Source of the DNA: Typhlomys cinereus
Taxonomy: Eukaryota; Chordata; Mammalia; Rodentia; Platacanthomyidae
Direction of reading: 5' to 3'
Length of the DNA stretch: 64,000 bases
Assembly: GCA_023101885.1 (NCBI GenBank)
Contig: JALPQD010000207.1
Location: 2,306,811 to 2,370,810, forward strand
Part shown: one piece after another, positions 24,253 to 35,984 of the stretch
Numbering within the stretch: the first letter of the stretch is position 1
Layout: each line of letters begins with the position of its first letter
Notes under the pieces: model-generated
What the model was told of the DNA's origin: nothing
Databases searched by the model: none
What the model saw: the letters and a program-made list of their open reading frames with translations, nothing else
Position numbers and translations under genes: made by a program

Positions 24253-24859
24253 TTTAATTTCATCTCTGGTAAAGTTTCTTTAAGTTCCAGGGCCCATATT
24301 TTAATTGGGACAGTGGTTTCCTTAGTGTTTAGTTTTCTAAGTTCTTTGTGTACTCTGGACAGTAGAGCTCTATCAGATATGTGGTTAGTGAAGATTTTCT
24401 CCCATTTTGTGGGTTGCCTTTGAGCTCATGTTACAATCTCTTTATCTGAACAGAAGCTCTTTAATTTCACCAGATCCCAACTGTTGAGAGTTAGTAGCAG
24501 TGACTGTGCCATTGGATGTCTGTTTAGGAAATGTTGGGCCTTGGTGAATTCTAAATAGTATATATAGACTAAAAAGTCTATACCTTTGTCTCTGTTTCTT
24601 CCCATGTGATTCTTTTTTCCACATCTTGTGTTATCTCTCCTTGTCCACCTCACAATTAGACTACATACACACTTCAGGAAATCCTCATTTTGGGGCCTCT
24701 GATTCTTTAAGAAATCTTATTTTGACTGCCAGTTACTGTACTTTTGACTTGTGTGCTTCCTAAAAAAGAGAGAAATATGATGTCAAAACTCAACTGGAAG
24801 AATGCAAACTTAGTTTCATTTAGAAATATTGGTCTAATAATCCCTATTTGATTTTTGCA

Positions 24860-25460
24860 AAGTAATACCATTTTCCATATTTAAATTTTATTGGAACATA
24901 ATTTATGAATTGTAATTATTTATGTTGTACAGTATGATGATTTGATATATGTGTGCTTTTCACTATGATTTACATATGTATATCTATGATTACATATAAT
25001 CACTATGCATATGTATATCCACACACATGTGTGTATGCAGCAGGAGGGGATAATAACTAAGGTCTACTTTTAGTGAATTTCAACGAGATAGTACTAAAGT
25101 AGCTACAGCTTCTGTCCTATCCATTAGAACCTCAGAACTTATTTATTTAATAACTGAATGATTGTATACTCTAACCACCATCTTCTTACTTCCCTTGACA
25201 TTTCATGCTTACTCTGTTCTTGTGAGTGTGAATTTTTTACATAGAAGTGACACCATATAAAATATTTATCCTTTTGTGACTGACTTATTTCACTTCAAAT
25301 TGTGCTGTTTTGATTCATTTATGTCGTTAGAATGACATGATTTCCTTTAAGACTGAATGATATTTCACTGCTTGCACATCACACTTTCTTTATTCATTCT
25401 ATGTTCTCTTGCCCTTAGGCTGCTTCTGTGTCTTGGTTGTTGCAATGATAATGTTGAAAT
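24860..25460 (-). mobile_element. old LINE-1 (L1M-type) 3' UTR and ORF2 end, minus strand
   Basis: The plus strand reads 'cagtatgatgatttgatatatgtgtgc', then 'atccattagaacctcagaacttattta', then 'ttatttcacttcaaattgtgctg', then 'gaatgatatttcactgc'. This is the characteristic order of the reverse-strand 3' UTR and ORF2 terminus of old mammalian LINE-1. Heavily diverged. Confidence 0.75.
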
Positions 25461-25846
25461 TAGTGGATGAAATGGCTCCTATCAATGGACCCTGGGCACT
25501 TTAAAGGGAGCACAAATCTTGAAAAGTTTTCTTTAAAAATCATTTTGGATATAGAAATTGTCAACAAAATCCTATTTCCATTATGAGATATCATAGAGGC
25601 ATTTTTGTTTTCTGTTTTTTTAATTTCTTCAATTCAAACTGCTCTTCTTTCTTAATATGTCCACGTGTAGAAAAGGAATTGAACCATGTATATTAAAAAA
25701 TCAATATTTTAACCCTCCATTGCCCTTATAATTAGGACAGTTTTTTTATTCTTTTTAACATCTGCACACGGATCCACACCATCTGCCTTCTGAAACTCTC
25801 TGTCAGACACTCATACAGTTTAAGTAGTGTTATTCAAAATCTGCAT
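25461..25846. other. unclassified DNA between LINE-1 copies
   Basis: AT-rich, with no recognisable feature. Confidence 0.4.
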
Positions 25847-25860
25847 AAAATTAGGTTGTA

Positions 25861-26322
25861 TGGGAGGAGCAATGATATGTAAGATACTCTATACTAGTTA
25901 GGGCTGAAGCAATCATAATTGGACTTTGCATGCCCTGTCATTGTCCAACACACTGTTGACCTCACAAAGTCTAGCATCTGCTAAAGGCACCAAGAGCCTT
26001 GGAGGCAAAGGATTGGCAGTCACAGCAGTGTTCCTATACCTAAGGGGAACACGGGAAAGGGTTCAGGGAAAGGCCACTGGGTCCTTGTATGTCATCGGAG
26101 AGGAGGGCCCAGAGGAAAATCAGACATGCACAAGAAAGGACTCTCTGAGAATTGGGGTGGGAGGCACTGGGGGATGGGGAGGGAGAGGGGTGGGGAGGGG
26201 AAGCAGGGGGTACCGGGGGGGAGGAGGAGGGAGGGAGGGAACTGGTGTACCTAATAAGTTTGTATGAGCTGAAATAAAAAAAAAAGTGAAAAAAGAAAAA
26301 AAGAATTCCAAACCAAAAAAAA
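25861..26322 (+). mobile_element. LINE-1 3' UTR insertion, plus strand, with exact target duplication
   Basis: A perfect 14-base direct repeat (aaaattaggttgta) lies at 25847-25860 and 26323-26336. The insert is the 3' UTR of the same LINE-1 type as at 22606-23136, in the opposite orientation: 'gggctgaagcaatcataattggac', then the purine tract at about 26155-26240, then 'aataagtttgtatgagctgaaa' and an A-rich tail interrupted by G/C. The 113-codon open frame inside is UTR sequence, not a gene. Confidence 0.92.
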
Positions 26323-26336
26323 AAAATTAGGTTGTA

Positions 26337-26750
26337 AACATTATTTAAAGAAATGTTTTGTATACAGGACTGAAAATAGCTAAACATATGCTAACTTTTT
26401 TCATGTATCACAAGTCATTTTTGGTTCATATCAGGATTCAAAATGGATGTGTTAATTTAAATATGTTTGCTTTTAAAGTATATATGGCTCCTTAAAAGTG
26501 AGGTGTTATTATATTCAAAATAAGAATTCAAAATAAGATTGATTCAAAAATAAGAATTCTAATTTACCAGATATTATACTAGCAAGCAACTTTTAGATTG
26601 TCTGAATCTCTTATTTCTTAGTAATTTGTGATAATTTCTACAAATTATTGATTTATCTTTGGACACAGGGTTTAATTCTCTCAGAACACTTGTAACTGCT
26701 TTTAGCTTTGTTAACAGGGTGCTGCTTTAAGTTAAAATCTAATATTTTTT
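26337..26750. other. intron-like DNA, no feature seen
   Basis: AT-rich, with several 'aataagaattc' direct repeats at about 26517-26560. No gene. Confidence 0.4.
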
Positions 26751-26754
26751 GCAT

Positions 26755-26905
26755 GTGCCTGCATTTGTGTGTGTGTGTATACAAGAGTACATTTAAGTGT
26801 GTGTACCTCTGGAGATCTAAGGGAGATACTGGAAATCATCCTGAATTGTTCTAATCCCTGAATTATCTCCTCATAATCCTCATCATGCTTCTGCTTTGTA
26901 AATTG
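26755..26905 (-). mobile_element. degenerate microsatellite-tailed SINE, minus strand
   Basis: A short GT run at about 26767-26780 is followed by 'gtgtacctctggagatctaaggg' and 'aatcatcctgaattgttctaatccct', which follows the body of the SINE family at 495-822. The head is lost. Confidence 0.55.
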
Positions 26906-29354
26906 CAGTTAGTAAAAAAAAAAAGTTAAAAACGAGTATTAAAATGTTGCTTTAAAAATCAAGACTTTGTCTGTAGATACCCTATTCACGGATACAGAAA
27001 CGGAGAATTAGAGATGGCAGAAACCACATAGCAATGCTCGAGGAATGCTCCAAGATCCAGGAACAAGTTACTTCTGCAGGACCTTTTTGCTACAGAGATC
27101 TGAGACACCCAAAATAATATAAGCTATTGCCATAGCTCTTGGTTGCTCATTAAAACCAGACAATAAGATGCTAATGCTGAAGACAGCACATACTTAAGTC
27201 ATAGGACAAGAACAAAGCAAGCTTCAAGTGATCTGAAAACTTATACTAGCCATTATATTTTTGGAAGTAATATTCAAGCAACTGAAGGAGAAAAGCCATA
27301 AGTAGTGTTACCCAGCAAGAAACCAAAATGATCCCATTTAAGAAAAACATATCTTGGAGAAAAATTGTTATGTATGATACGGGAATAATCAACCTCTTTC
27401 TGATTGCATTTAAAGCCTACTATTTAGGGAAAAATCAATGAAAAATGGGCTGAGAGTCCTTGGAGGGGAAGGACCAACCCTTGAAGAAAATCCATGATTA
27501 TTATAACTTTGCTAAGCAAATACGGCAGCACACCTCCTTCCTTACACTCATCTTAAACCACAAGAACAATGCAGTTCTCATTCTACAGTCAAGAAGACTT
27601 CTCTCAATGAAAATTGAGCATTACAGAAAACTACAAATGAACTAAGAGCAAAAAAAGTGACTAAGGAGTATTCGACCATAGACAGAACATACTACACTGC
27701 CCTGCTCTTCATGCTAAAGTATAGAGTATACCGCTGAGAAAGAGACAGAAAGAACATGAGGGCTAGATCAGGAGCAAGAACATTTAACACACAGCACCCC
27801 CAGTGATAAAACTAATGCAGTTGTGAACCCACAGCAGCCAAGCCAAGCCTCACATATTTTATGTAATATTGGAATCAAAAACATGGCACAATGAATGAGG
27901 GAGGAATTCTGATAGTCTTGACCCTCACAGAATGGTTGCTGATAGTCTAAACTGGCCAGAAGATAGTCCAAGCTCTACCAGGATTCAATGATACCACCAT
28001 GGAAATATTGCCTATGCTTCACTGGATATTGAAGGACATGCAAGAACAGAGATGCTCCATTAGACTTAATGGAACATATATCCAAAAATGAACACCAGGG
28101 TAGGAGGGAGGCTCCTTGTGAAGAAATCTTCCAATGGGAGGTGGTGCTATAAGATGGGGAAAATGAGTGGGAGACAATAAAAATTCCAAAGCATTTATAA
28201 GTGTTTGAAATCTGAAAACTAGAAAAAGTGTTGTCTTAATGTTGAATTTGGAAGATGGAGTAGAGGATGGAGTTTAGGCTCCGGGATCAATCCCCTGCAT
28301 CCATTCCATGGGAGGACTGTGATCAGGCACAGAACTACTCTCAGCATGAGATGGAGAGAGGGGGGATACGATCTGATCACAGAGAAAGTGGCTCTTCACC
28401 TTCACTTCCAAACCATGGGGAAGGAGGTGAGCTTTAAATGTAAGAGAACAAAAGCGTCTCAGTATGCTGCCCAAAGTGCCTTAGAACACTCTGCTCTTTG
28501 GTGCTGCAAGGGAAGCAGCTTTTGAAGTTAAACAGCTTGATGGTTAAGAAAGTGGCCTTTTGCTAGAGTGCCCAATGCACCAGATAAAGCTTTGACATGA
28601 TTTTTTTCAGTGTTCCTGTCAATTTAGCTGAGGCAAATCAATTTACTCACCACCTATCTGTCTGCTAATTTTTCTTTAATGAACCAAGATATTATTTGGT
28701 TTGTTAAGTTCTGGTGTTCTTGAAGTTTTGCAGTATGTGATATCATAATCAACCAAATAATTAACTCCCTTTTAAACATCAAACTTAAGTAAAGCTTAAC
28801 ATTTTGGAAAATTTGTTTTAAATATTTTTATATTGAAGAGGGAAATTATGAAAAAGTGGTATGAAGCATTTTGCCAGAAAGAACTACATTACCATCTTAT
28901 TAAAAGGACTGTAGGTTCTTTCTTTGAAAAAGTAAAATATTGAGAGTCACATACCGAAGACTAAAAATCAGTTGGAATAATGACCTCCAAAGTGTATGTG
29001 GTGATTTCATGATAATTTACTAGGGTGAGGCAGGGTATAGATGAGATAGGACAGATTACTAATGTGCTTTAAAGCTAAATTAAAAGGAATCTCCAGCCAT
29101 GACCTGTGGGCAAAGTTTAATCCATCAATGTCTTCTTAAAGACACTTTTATTGAACACAGCTGTGCCCATTTATATATGCATTGTCTTAGAAGCTTTAGC
29201 ACTGTGGTGTGCCAGGCTTGAGTAATTATGACATTCACAGGTTTTGTAAAGCACACAGTATTAACTTATTGTCCCTTTTCAATAAGTGTTTGCAAACACC
29301 TAACCAAAGACAATATATCTGAGCTTTGCTGTCTTATGAGGGTTTATCTTTACC
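26906..29354. other. unclassified DNA, possibly decayed retroelement
   Basis: Between about 27440 and 28200 the sequence is less AT-rich and ends with 'gggagacaataaaaattccaaagc', which contains an AATAAA signal. This may be the 3' end of an old retroelement, but I cannot name it. The small open frames (27460-27645, 28319-28525) carry no recognised motifs. Confidence 0.35.
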
Positions 29355-29462
29355 CATTTAAGTGTGAGATGCTGTGTTCAGAGTGAGGTTTTCCTGAAGA
29401 CTGGGGTTACCCAACACAATACAGTATTCTTTTATTGTACTGCAGTTCATTGCAGTCTGTGT
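29355..29462 (+). repeat. local direct repeat, copy 1
   Basis: The stretch 'catttaagtgtgagatgctgtg' ... 'gttttcctgaagactggggttac' ... 'tattcttttattgtactgcagttcattgcagt' recurs at 30194-30297 with scattered differences. Family unknown. It is either a dispersed repeat or a segmental copy. Confidence 0.75.
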
Positions 29463-30193
29463 ATAAACCCATAGCACTTATGGTTCCTTATTTTAACAGT
29501 TTTTCACTGAAAATAACCCTGGCACCATAAAGATATTATATTAAAGAAAAGCAATGCTCCTGAAAAAGAATCTAGATTATATATACTAATGACATATGCA
29601 TAAACAATATGAAGTAGAAGATGAAACACAATAGTTACAGTTATAAACACCTATAAAACATAATTATAAATTTTGAATATTGCAACCTACTTCAATTTGA
29701 TACCAAGCAGGCCAAGTTTTCAATATATATGTATGTATATATTATTTGAAACACAGATTCATACCTACCTTCATTGTGAATTTTGCATTGTAGCTAGTGA
29801 TTATATCACAGCATGTTAGTAAGACATTTCTAGAGCAGACAGTCAAGGGCATGAAGTTGCCATAAAGTTGTCAGTATTGTTTGAAGACAGGATTTTCAAC
29901 ATTATCTTGATCAAACTCTTGCAAAGGTAAATGACAAAATTCTTTTAGGGACCCATGTAAAATGCTTAAAATGTAACTTCATAAATGTATTCTCATTGCT
30001 GTGTAATATTGTTATTGTAAAATATCACATAGAGAGATGAAATGATGAATGGAAACCCTGCTTTGTTATCAGACACTGTTAGAGAATGCATAGGAAATAT
30101 TTCTAAAGATTTGAAAACAAAGAGTAACAAGGAATTAAAGTATTCCGAAGTTTCATTGTGTGACAGGATCAGAATGACAGCATCTTCAGCTTT
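29463..30193. other. intron-like DNA, no feature seen
   Basis: AT-rich spacer between the two copies of the direct repeat. It includes a TA-rich patch near 29722-29745. Confidence 0.45.
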
Positions 30194-30297
30194 CATTTAA
30201 GCATGAGATGCTATGTCCAGAGTTAGGTTTTCCTGGAGATTAGGGCTGCCCAACACAGTATTCTTTTATTGTACTGGAGTTCATTGCAGTCCCTGTG
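30194..30297 (+). repeat. local direct repeat, copy 2
   Basis: Second copy of the repeat at 29355-29462, same orientation, with a few substitutions and a small deletion (acacaatacag versus acacag). Confidence 0.75.
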
Positions 30298-30505
30298 CTA
30301 GCTGGACTTCATTTGAAGTGTATTGAAAGTGACTTTTTGGATCTCTAGGGAAAAAAAAACAAAAACAAAGAAATTTATCCTCCAAAGTTAGTAACTTCTG
30401 TAATGAAAACGCCTCGCTTATGAACACTGTAAGGGATACTGAGTATATTTCAAGAAGATCCAGGCATCAAGAATTGCCACCGTACTCTGATGACAGAGAA
30501 GAATT

Positions 30506-30790
30506 AGGATTGGAGAGATGACTCAGTGGGTAAAGAACTTGTTGCACTAGTGTGAAGATCTGATTTTGGATTTCCCAGCACCCGCGTGAGAGCTGAGTGC
30601 TGGGGCAGGAGCTTTTAATTGTAGTGATGGGAACAAGGAGAGTCTGGGAAACCCAACTGCTTGTTGGCCAGACAATCCAGCTGAACTGGAATGCTCCACA
30701 CTCAGAGAGAGACTCTGTCTCACTGAAGTAATGTGACTGAGCATTACCTGCTTTCATGGGTGAGCCGCACTCACACATACATATACAGAA
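30506..30790 (+). mobile_element. B4-type SINE, plus strand
   Basis: The head 'ggattggagagatgactcagtgggtaaag' (A box) is followed by a B-box region (agatctgattttggatttcccag). A middle part contains 'gagctgagtgctggggcagg', then 'agagagactctgtctcactgaag' and a CACA/ATAC tail. Two opposite-strand open frames are shadows of it. Confidence 0.75.
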
Positions 30791-32190
30791 AATGAAAAAA
30801 AAATGACAATGTAAATACATACTATTTGATAATAAGCAAGAGGAGAAGAGCTGTGACAATCTGTGATCATTAAAGTATTCAAGTCATCTTGTGGCAAAGC
30901 ATTTTCAGAATGGACAAATGTCAAGATGCATTATAAGTATTTATCTATGGAAATGTACAAACAAGGCTTTAGGTTTGAGCTTCAAAGTTGTAAAGTCAGA
31001 AGTTAGAGTGTTTTCATCATTCTGATATCATTTGAAAGCAAAAAATAGAAAGTAAAAATATGAATTCTTATTAAACAATGAACACATAATTAGTTAAGAA
31101 GGAAAGCGTCTAACAATAGAACAGATATAAGGGCAGAGGGAAGAGTGATTGGAAATGTAGGGAAGACACAACACTGTTGGATTAGCTGGCGTTCTAAATG
31201 GTGAGGACTCTTGTCTTCATGTGTGCATGTGTGCTGGCAGCAGAAGTCCACTGTCTGATTTTCTTCTGGAATATAGGGGAGTTGGCAATGCATACACACA
31301 TATCACATGGGCAGGAGGTTTCCTCTCCTGGTGGCAACACAAATACATACCATGTATGCAGAGCACCACACAGCTGAAATCATTGATTACTTGAGAATTA
31401 AAGGCTAAACCAACCCACATCCCCAGCATCGGGATACAGAGATAATCCTGTGGAGTGAGTGCTCCCTCCTGCACATGAAATTATTACAAGACCATTTGTT
31501 CCAGGATAGATTTATTTGCTTTGTAATTAAACAAAATAAAGAAAGAAAAAAACAAGGTCAAGCTTTAACTTGAGACCTTCTGAAATAGTGTGCTGGAGCA
31601 GCTGAAAATTTTAAAAGATTCCAAGTCCTACAATCAAAAAGAGAAGGGGTTTTAACCTTCTTAATGAGTCAAAATTGCTGAAGTAAGGGAAATAGGACTC
31701 ATAATGCTGAGTGATAAAATTTTAGAGGCAAATCAAGCATCAGAGAATCTCAGTGCTAAATTGAATGTTCGCGTGCAAAGCATGAGACAGGATTAAAAAT
31801 AAGCAAAAATATCTTACTGACAAATACTTTATTAGGTCAGGTTTTTTTTTTTTTGATTTATTGTCAAATAAAAAACACAAGTAAAGATGGAGGATTGAAA
31901 CTCATCTAACAAATCTATTTTGGACTCTGTGATCCTGCAACAAAACACAAACAAAATATTAACTACTCCTTCAATATCTGTGGCATTTTGACAAAAAACT
32001 ATCCATTAGGTCAAAAAGGAAAATTCACATTAATAGAATAGAAAGGAGACACTGCATTTAGTAGGATCACAAAAAATTTCAAGTTAACAACAACAGCAAG
32101 AACAAAACCCTAAAGGATCCCTAATATGTGTATATGGAAAATTTTGCTTTTCAATAGATTACAAAGTAATCTCAAAATGAATCTTCCCTT
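30791..32190. other. intron-like DNA, no feature seen
   Basis: AT-rich, with a T run at about 31842-31853. The opposite-strand open frames at 31090-31474 have no recognised similarity and no splice support. Confidence 0.4.
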
Positions 32191-32194
32191 TTCC

Positions 32195-32900
32195 TTTTTA
32201 AACTCACCTTTATCATAATCTAAGTGATGCCTAAAATTGTGTAAATTTAAGGTGTGCCATTTGGTACTTTTACATTTGTACTTATTATAAAATGATCATA
32301 ATTGAGCTAACATCTTTATCAGTTCACACAGTCACCATTAGTATTTTTGCTATTAATTTGTGTTAAGAAAACTTCAGATCTACCCTGTAGCAATTTGAAG
32401 TGTACAACCCAGGATCGTTAATTGCAGCAACATTATACACATTATATTCCCAAAATTCTTTGAGAAAATGAAGCTGCACATCCTTTAGAGACCCTTATTC
32501 CATTCCTCTCTCCACAGATCATAGGAACTGCAGTTCTATTCTCTGTGATTATTATAGATTCCATACAGAAGCACTTTGTGTTTGACTTATTTTTCATGCA
32601 GGTTCCACTGTGTTTGCACAAATGGCAGCATTTCCATTGTATAAGTATCTGAAGCGTTTGCTTCATGCCTCCATCTGTCAGTGGACATCCAAGTCTTTTT
32701 TTATATCGAACTCTGTAATGAACAGGAAGTACACATATCTTTATTTGATGCTGATTTAATTTCCTTAGGATTTATGCAAAGAAGTGAGATCGATGGACCC
32801 TATGTTATGTTTCCAATTTCAGAGCCCCTCTTTTTCATGATTAGCTGTATCAATTCACCATTTCTCTAGCTGTGGACAGGTATTTCCTTTAAACTATATT
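32195..32900 (-). mobile_element. old LINE-1 3' UTR and ORF2 end, minus strand
   Basis: The plus strand follows the reverse of an old LINE-1 terminus: 'caatttgaagtgtacaaccc', then 'ctctctccacagatcatagg', then 'gattccatacagaagcac', 'tttgacttatttttcatgcaggttcca' and 'aaatggcagcatttccattg'. Diverged, no coding capacity. Confidence 0.65.
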
Positions 32901-32979
32901 ATCACCAGTATTTTTTCCTTTTGCATTTTTACTAACATATTTTCCTTTTTACTCTATTTGTTTTAATTGACCCCAAATT

Positions 32980-33359
32980 CTTATTATTAGAGTTCCATAT
33001 GATGTTTCATACATTTATATAATTGTGTAATGTTTATATTAGTCAAAACTCTTCTCTCTCCTCAAAGGTTTATTGCATCTTTATAGTTTATTACATCTTT
33101 ATAAAAAAAACCCTTCTGCAACAGGCCAGAATTTTTGCTTTTCTCTAAATTGTAACTCAGTGCCCACTGATCAGCCTTTCCTCCCTCCTTCCTTCTTTCT
33201 CTATCCTCTGCTAATCACCATTCTCTTCTCTGTTTCTAAAAAGTCAGCATCTCCAGGTTATAGGTTAAATTTGTGAGATCATTCCATGTTATCGAAGTCA
33301 CTGCACAAAGTCCTTTACTTCTGTCTCAGTTTCAAAAATAACAGGATTTCATTATTTTT
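32980..33359 (-). mobile_element. second old LINE-1 terminus, minus strand, part 1
   Basis: The plus strand has 'agttccatatgatgtttcatac', 'cagcctttcctccctccttcc', 'tgctaatcaccattctcttctctgtttct' and 'acaggatttcattattttt', the reverse-strand 3' UTR and ORF2 end of an L1M-type element. It is cut by the SINE at 33360 and resumes at 33704. Confidence 0.75.
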
Positions 33360-33360
33360 A

Positions 33361-33421
<61 letters not shown>

Positions 33422-33703
33422 TGACCGATCTATCCATCCTGTGTGAGTGTGTGTGTATATGTGTTGATACACACACATTCTGTGTCCCTGTGGAGGACCA
33501 AGGGTGAATTGAGCAATCATCCTGGATTGCTTCTACCCCCTTCTTGCTTTATTCTGGGATTTCCCAGAGCTCTGCCCACCAAGCCTGGAAGTGCAGGATG
33601 CCACCATTTCTGCCTGCTTTTTTTATGTGGGACCTGGGATCCAAATTCAGGACCTTCTGCTTGTGAGACAGAGTCTTAACCACTGAGCCATCTCTCCAGC
33701 CCA
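33360..33703 (-). mobile_element. tRNA-derived SINE with (TATC)n/(GT)n tail inside an old LINE-1
   Basis: An exact 15-base target duplication (gatttcattattttt) lies at 33345-33359 and 33704-33718. The tail is a TATC tetranucleotide array at about 33367-33422 followed by a GT-rich segment. Body and head follow the family at 495-822 and end in reverse with 'cactgagccatctctccagccc'. Open frames across it are shadows. Confidence 0.92.
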
Positions 33704-33800
33704 GATTTCATTATTTTTGAAAGGATAAAATATGTTTCACATTTTTAAATCAATTAATGGATACTTAACTTATTTTTGGTTTGGGGTATATAATCCAAAA
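33704..33800 (-). mobile_element. second old LINE-1 terminus, part 2
   Basis: Continuation after the SINE. 'atttttgaaaggataaaatatg' and 'aatggatacttaacttatttttgg' correspond to the reverse of the ORF2 end that normally follows the interrupted segment. Confidence 0.65.
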
Positions 33801-35504
33801 CCCATTGCCCAATGTTATATAAAAACTTTTTCTACGTTTTTCCTAGTAATGTTACAACTTCAGTACTTTAAATTTTTTGAGATGATTATTTGCATATATA
33901 TAAGGATACATTTTCATTGTTCTGTATACTGATATCAGATATTCTATTTACTAAGGAGATTATATTTTCCCCATCTATATTTAGCATCCTTCTTAATGGA
34001 AAGCTCATTGATTTTGTTGTATTTAAATTTGGGCTTCATTTTGACTAATGTAGCTTTCTGATAATTTTTAAAGCAGGAAGTATTTCTGTCCTCTCACTCC
34101 ATGAGAAGGGTGTTTAGATGATTGCCTTTGGGTTCACAATATTGAGAGTGGTTTTATATAGTCTTTTTTAGCTTGCTTTTTGATTTTTTAAAATAATGAT
34201 ACTATTACTACAAGCATATAACTGGGTGAGCTTTGTCATGCAATAGATAGTGCATTGGACTTCTAAAATGATGTAAAATAAAATATGTAAAATATAAAGT
34301 AAATAATAAATAGTATAAAATAATATAAAGCTAAGAAATCAAAAATAGTGAAAACAAGATCCAACTTGTAAAAAAAACCCAAAAAGATTTCTATCTGAAA
34401 GACATAGTGAAATTGTTGTCCTTAAAATTATTTATTAGAATATACAAGATGCATTAAAATAGTCAAATTTGTAATTCTTGTTATGGCTAATAGATAAAGA
34501 AAGAGAATAAAATTAATTAAGCATTCAATGTGGAAAATTCAAGAACAAAAAGTATGAAAAAATCTAAAGGAAGGAAACATTTAGAAAGAGAATCATACCA
34601 TTTGCATAAAAAAGTTAGGGAATGGAGTAAGTGAGGATAGAGAAAAGATAGCTCCAAAGCAGAAAGCCTGTCTTCAAAAAATATGGAATATTTTTTGTTA
34701 GCTGAAAAATTAACAAAGGAGATAAAGTAGAAAATAAATATGAATACGAATAGTATAATAAAAACTACTAAAATATATCATATCTTTTCAACATTATGAA
34801 AGTGAATTTGTAGATTCTAGTGAAGTGAATAATGTCTAACATATTTTTCAAAAATATTTCCTAGGAAAAATATGAAAACAGAAAGGAAAAGTCTGGGAAA
34901 GTACCTATTAAAAATGAGCAATAAAAATGGTAGAAAGTTAATTTCAAGAAGCTTCAAGGTAAAAGTGAGCCCATAGGGACCTAATCAGATAATCGCAATG
35001 GCAAACAGTTGTGGGCGACATTGTTCTAAGAATACCCTTAAATACCCTTAAAGTATTTGACTAGCCAATGTAGCATTGTTGTCAACACCCTACAGGAGCT
35101 GAATGAAAAGGAAACATCGCCCCAAGCTTAGTAAGGCCTTAATTTAGTGCAAGCAGAGCACAACACAGGAGAGAAGACCAGAAAACAGGACACATTCTAG
35201 ATATGCAAGGAAAATCAGTGACATTATCTTTGTAGACTTTCAATTTTAAATTTTTTGTATTGTTATTGGAGCACACATGTGGAGGTCAGAATAAATTTCT
35301 TACCATCTTTTTCTTCTCTTCATCTGTTTTTATTCTCTTAGAGTTTCATTCATGAATACGGTGAATTTATGATATTTTCACACCTTTATTCCCAATCCCA
35401 TCCTTTCCTCCTTTTTTGAATCCTTTTTTCAATCTTTCTTATTTCCTGTCTCCTTCCTATGTTTATATCTTCTTGAATGTGTACCTCACTGTCATCGTTA
35501 AGCA
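33801..35504. other. very AT-rich intron-like DNA
   Basis: Strongly A-rich between about 34180 and 34960, with repeated 'ataaaata'-type motifs. A fragment at 35340-35420 may be LINE-1 UTR. No gene. Confidence 0.4.
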
Positions 35505-35905
35505 CAGGTGTCAACTTGACTGTTGAAGGTCTGAGCTCTGGGCACAGTTGTAGAGAGTTAATAGTTGAGTTAAGCCCAGAGCAAACCTGAAGGAGATTGT
35601 CCAGCTGGTAGGGAAGACCCAGCGCATGGTGGGTGGGATTAGGCCCTGGATAAATCACAGAGAGCTGGTTGAGAGAGTTGGCATCCTTCTGTATACTTGG
35701 CCAGACATGCCTGTCTGGCAAGTAAGGATCGCCATCTCTTAGTCGTTATGGTGGCCAGTTCCCTCATCCTTGGTGTTGGTGTGTGCTCTCCCGTCAAGCT
35801 GGACTATGAACTGTAACTGGACTGTCATAAGAAAGTAAACTCCTTGTTCCCTTAAGCTGTGTAATGGTTATTTATCAGCAACCATGCAGGCGGACTGCAA
35901 CACTC
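35505..35905 (+). mobile_element. URR1-like non-autonomous DNA transposon copy 2
   Basis: Close copy of 9775-10165 in the same orientation, starting 'caggtgtcaacttgactgttgaagg' and ending near 'tatttatcagcaaccatgcaggcgg'. Shared blocks include 'ctctgggcacagttgtagagagtt' and 'gggattaggccctggataaatcacag'. This copy retains slightly more of the left end (aggtgtcaacttgac). The opposite-strand open frame of 111 codons is repeat-derived. Confidence 0.72.
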
Positions 35906-35984
35906 ACCATGTTTCATCTGTGTTGCTTTTGATGTGCCTGAGAACTAACTGAAGCATAAATCATAAGTCAGTGGGTATACCTTT

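Larger units (their letters stand above)
22425..24760 (-). mobile_element. LINE-1, 5'-truncated, minus strand, interrupted by a younger LINE-1
   Basis: Reading on the minus strand, the ORF2 C-terminal region (about 24760-23722) is followed by the 3' UTR at about 23721-23137 and 22605-22425. Its UTR is split by a second insertion at 22606-23136. The ORF2 part includes 'agatctggtgaaattaaagag'-type sequence near 24460 and the final conserved domain. The 5' portion (ORF1, endonuclease, most of RT) is missing. The 3' end at about 22425 has no clear poly-A tail and meets an older LINE-1 fragment. Confidence 0.85.

Noticed and set aside
25926..26387. Open frames of about 113 codons, Gly-rich or Pro-rich
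   Set aside because: They translate the LINE-1 3' UTR purine tract on either strand.
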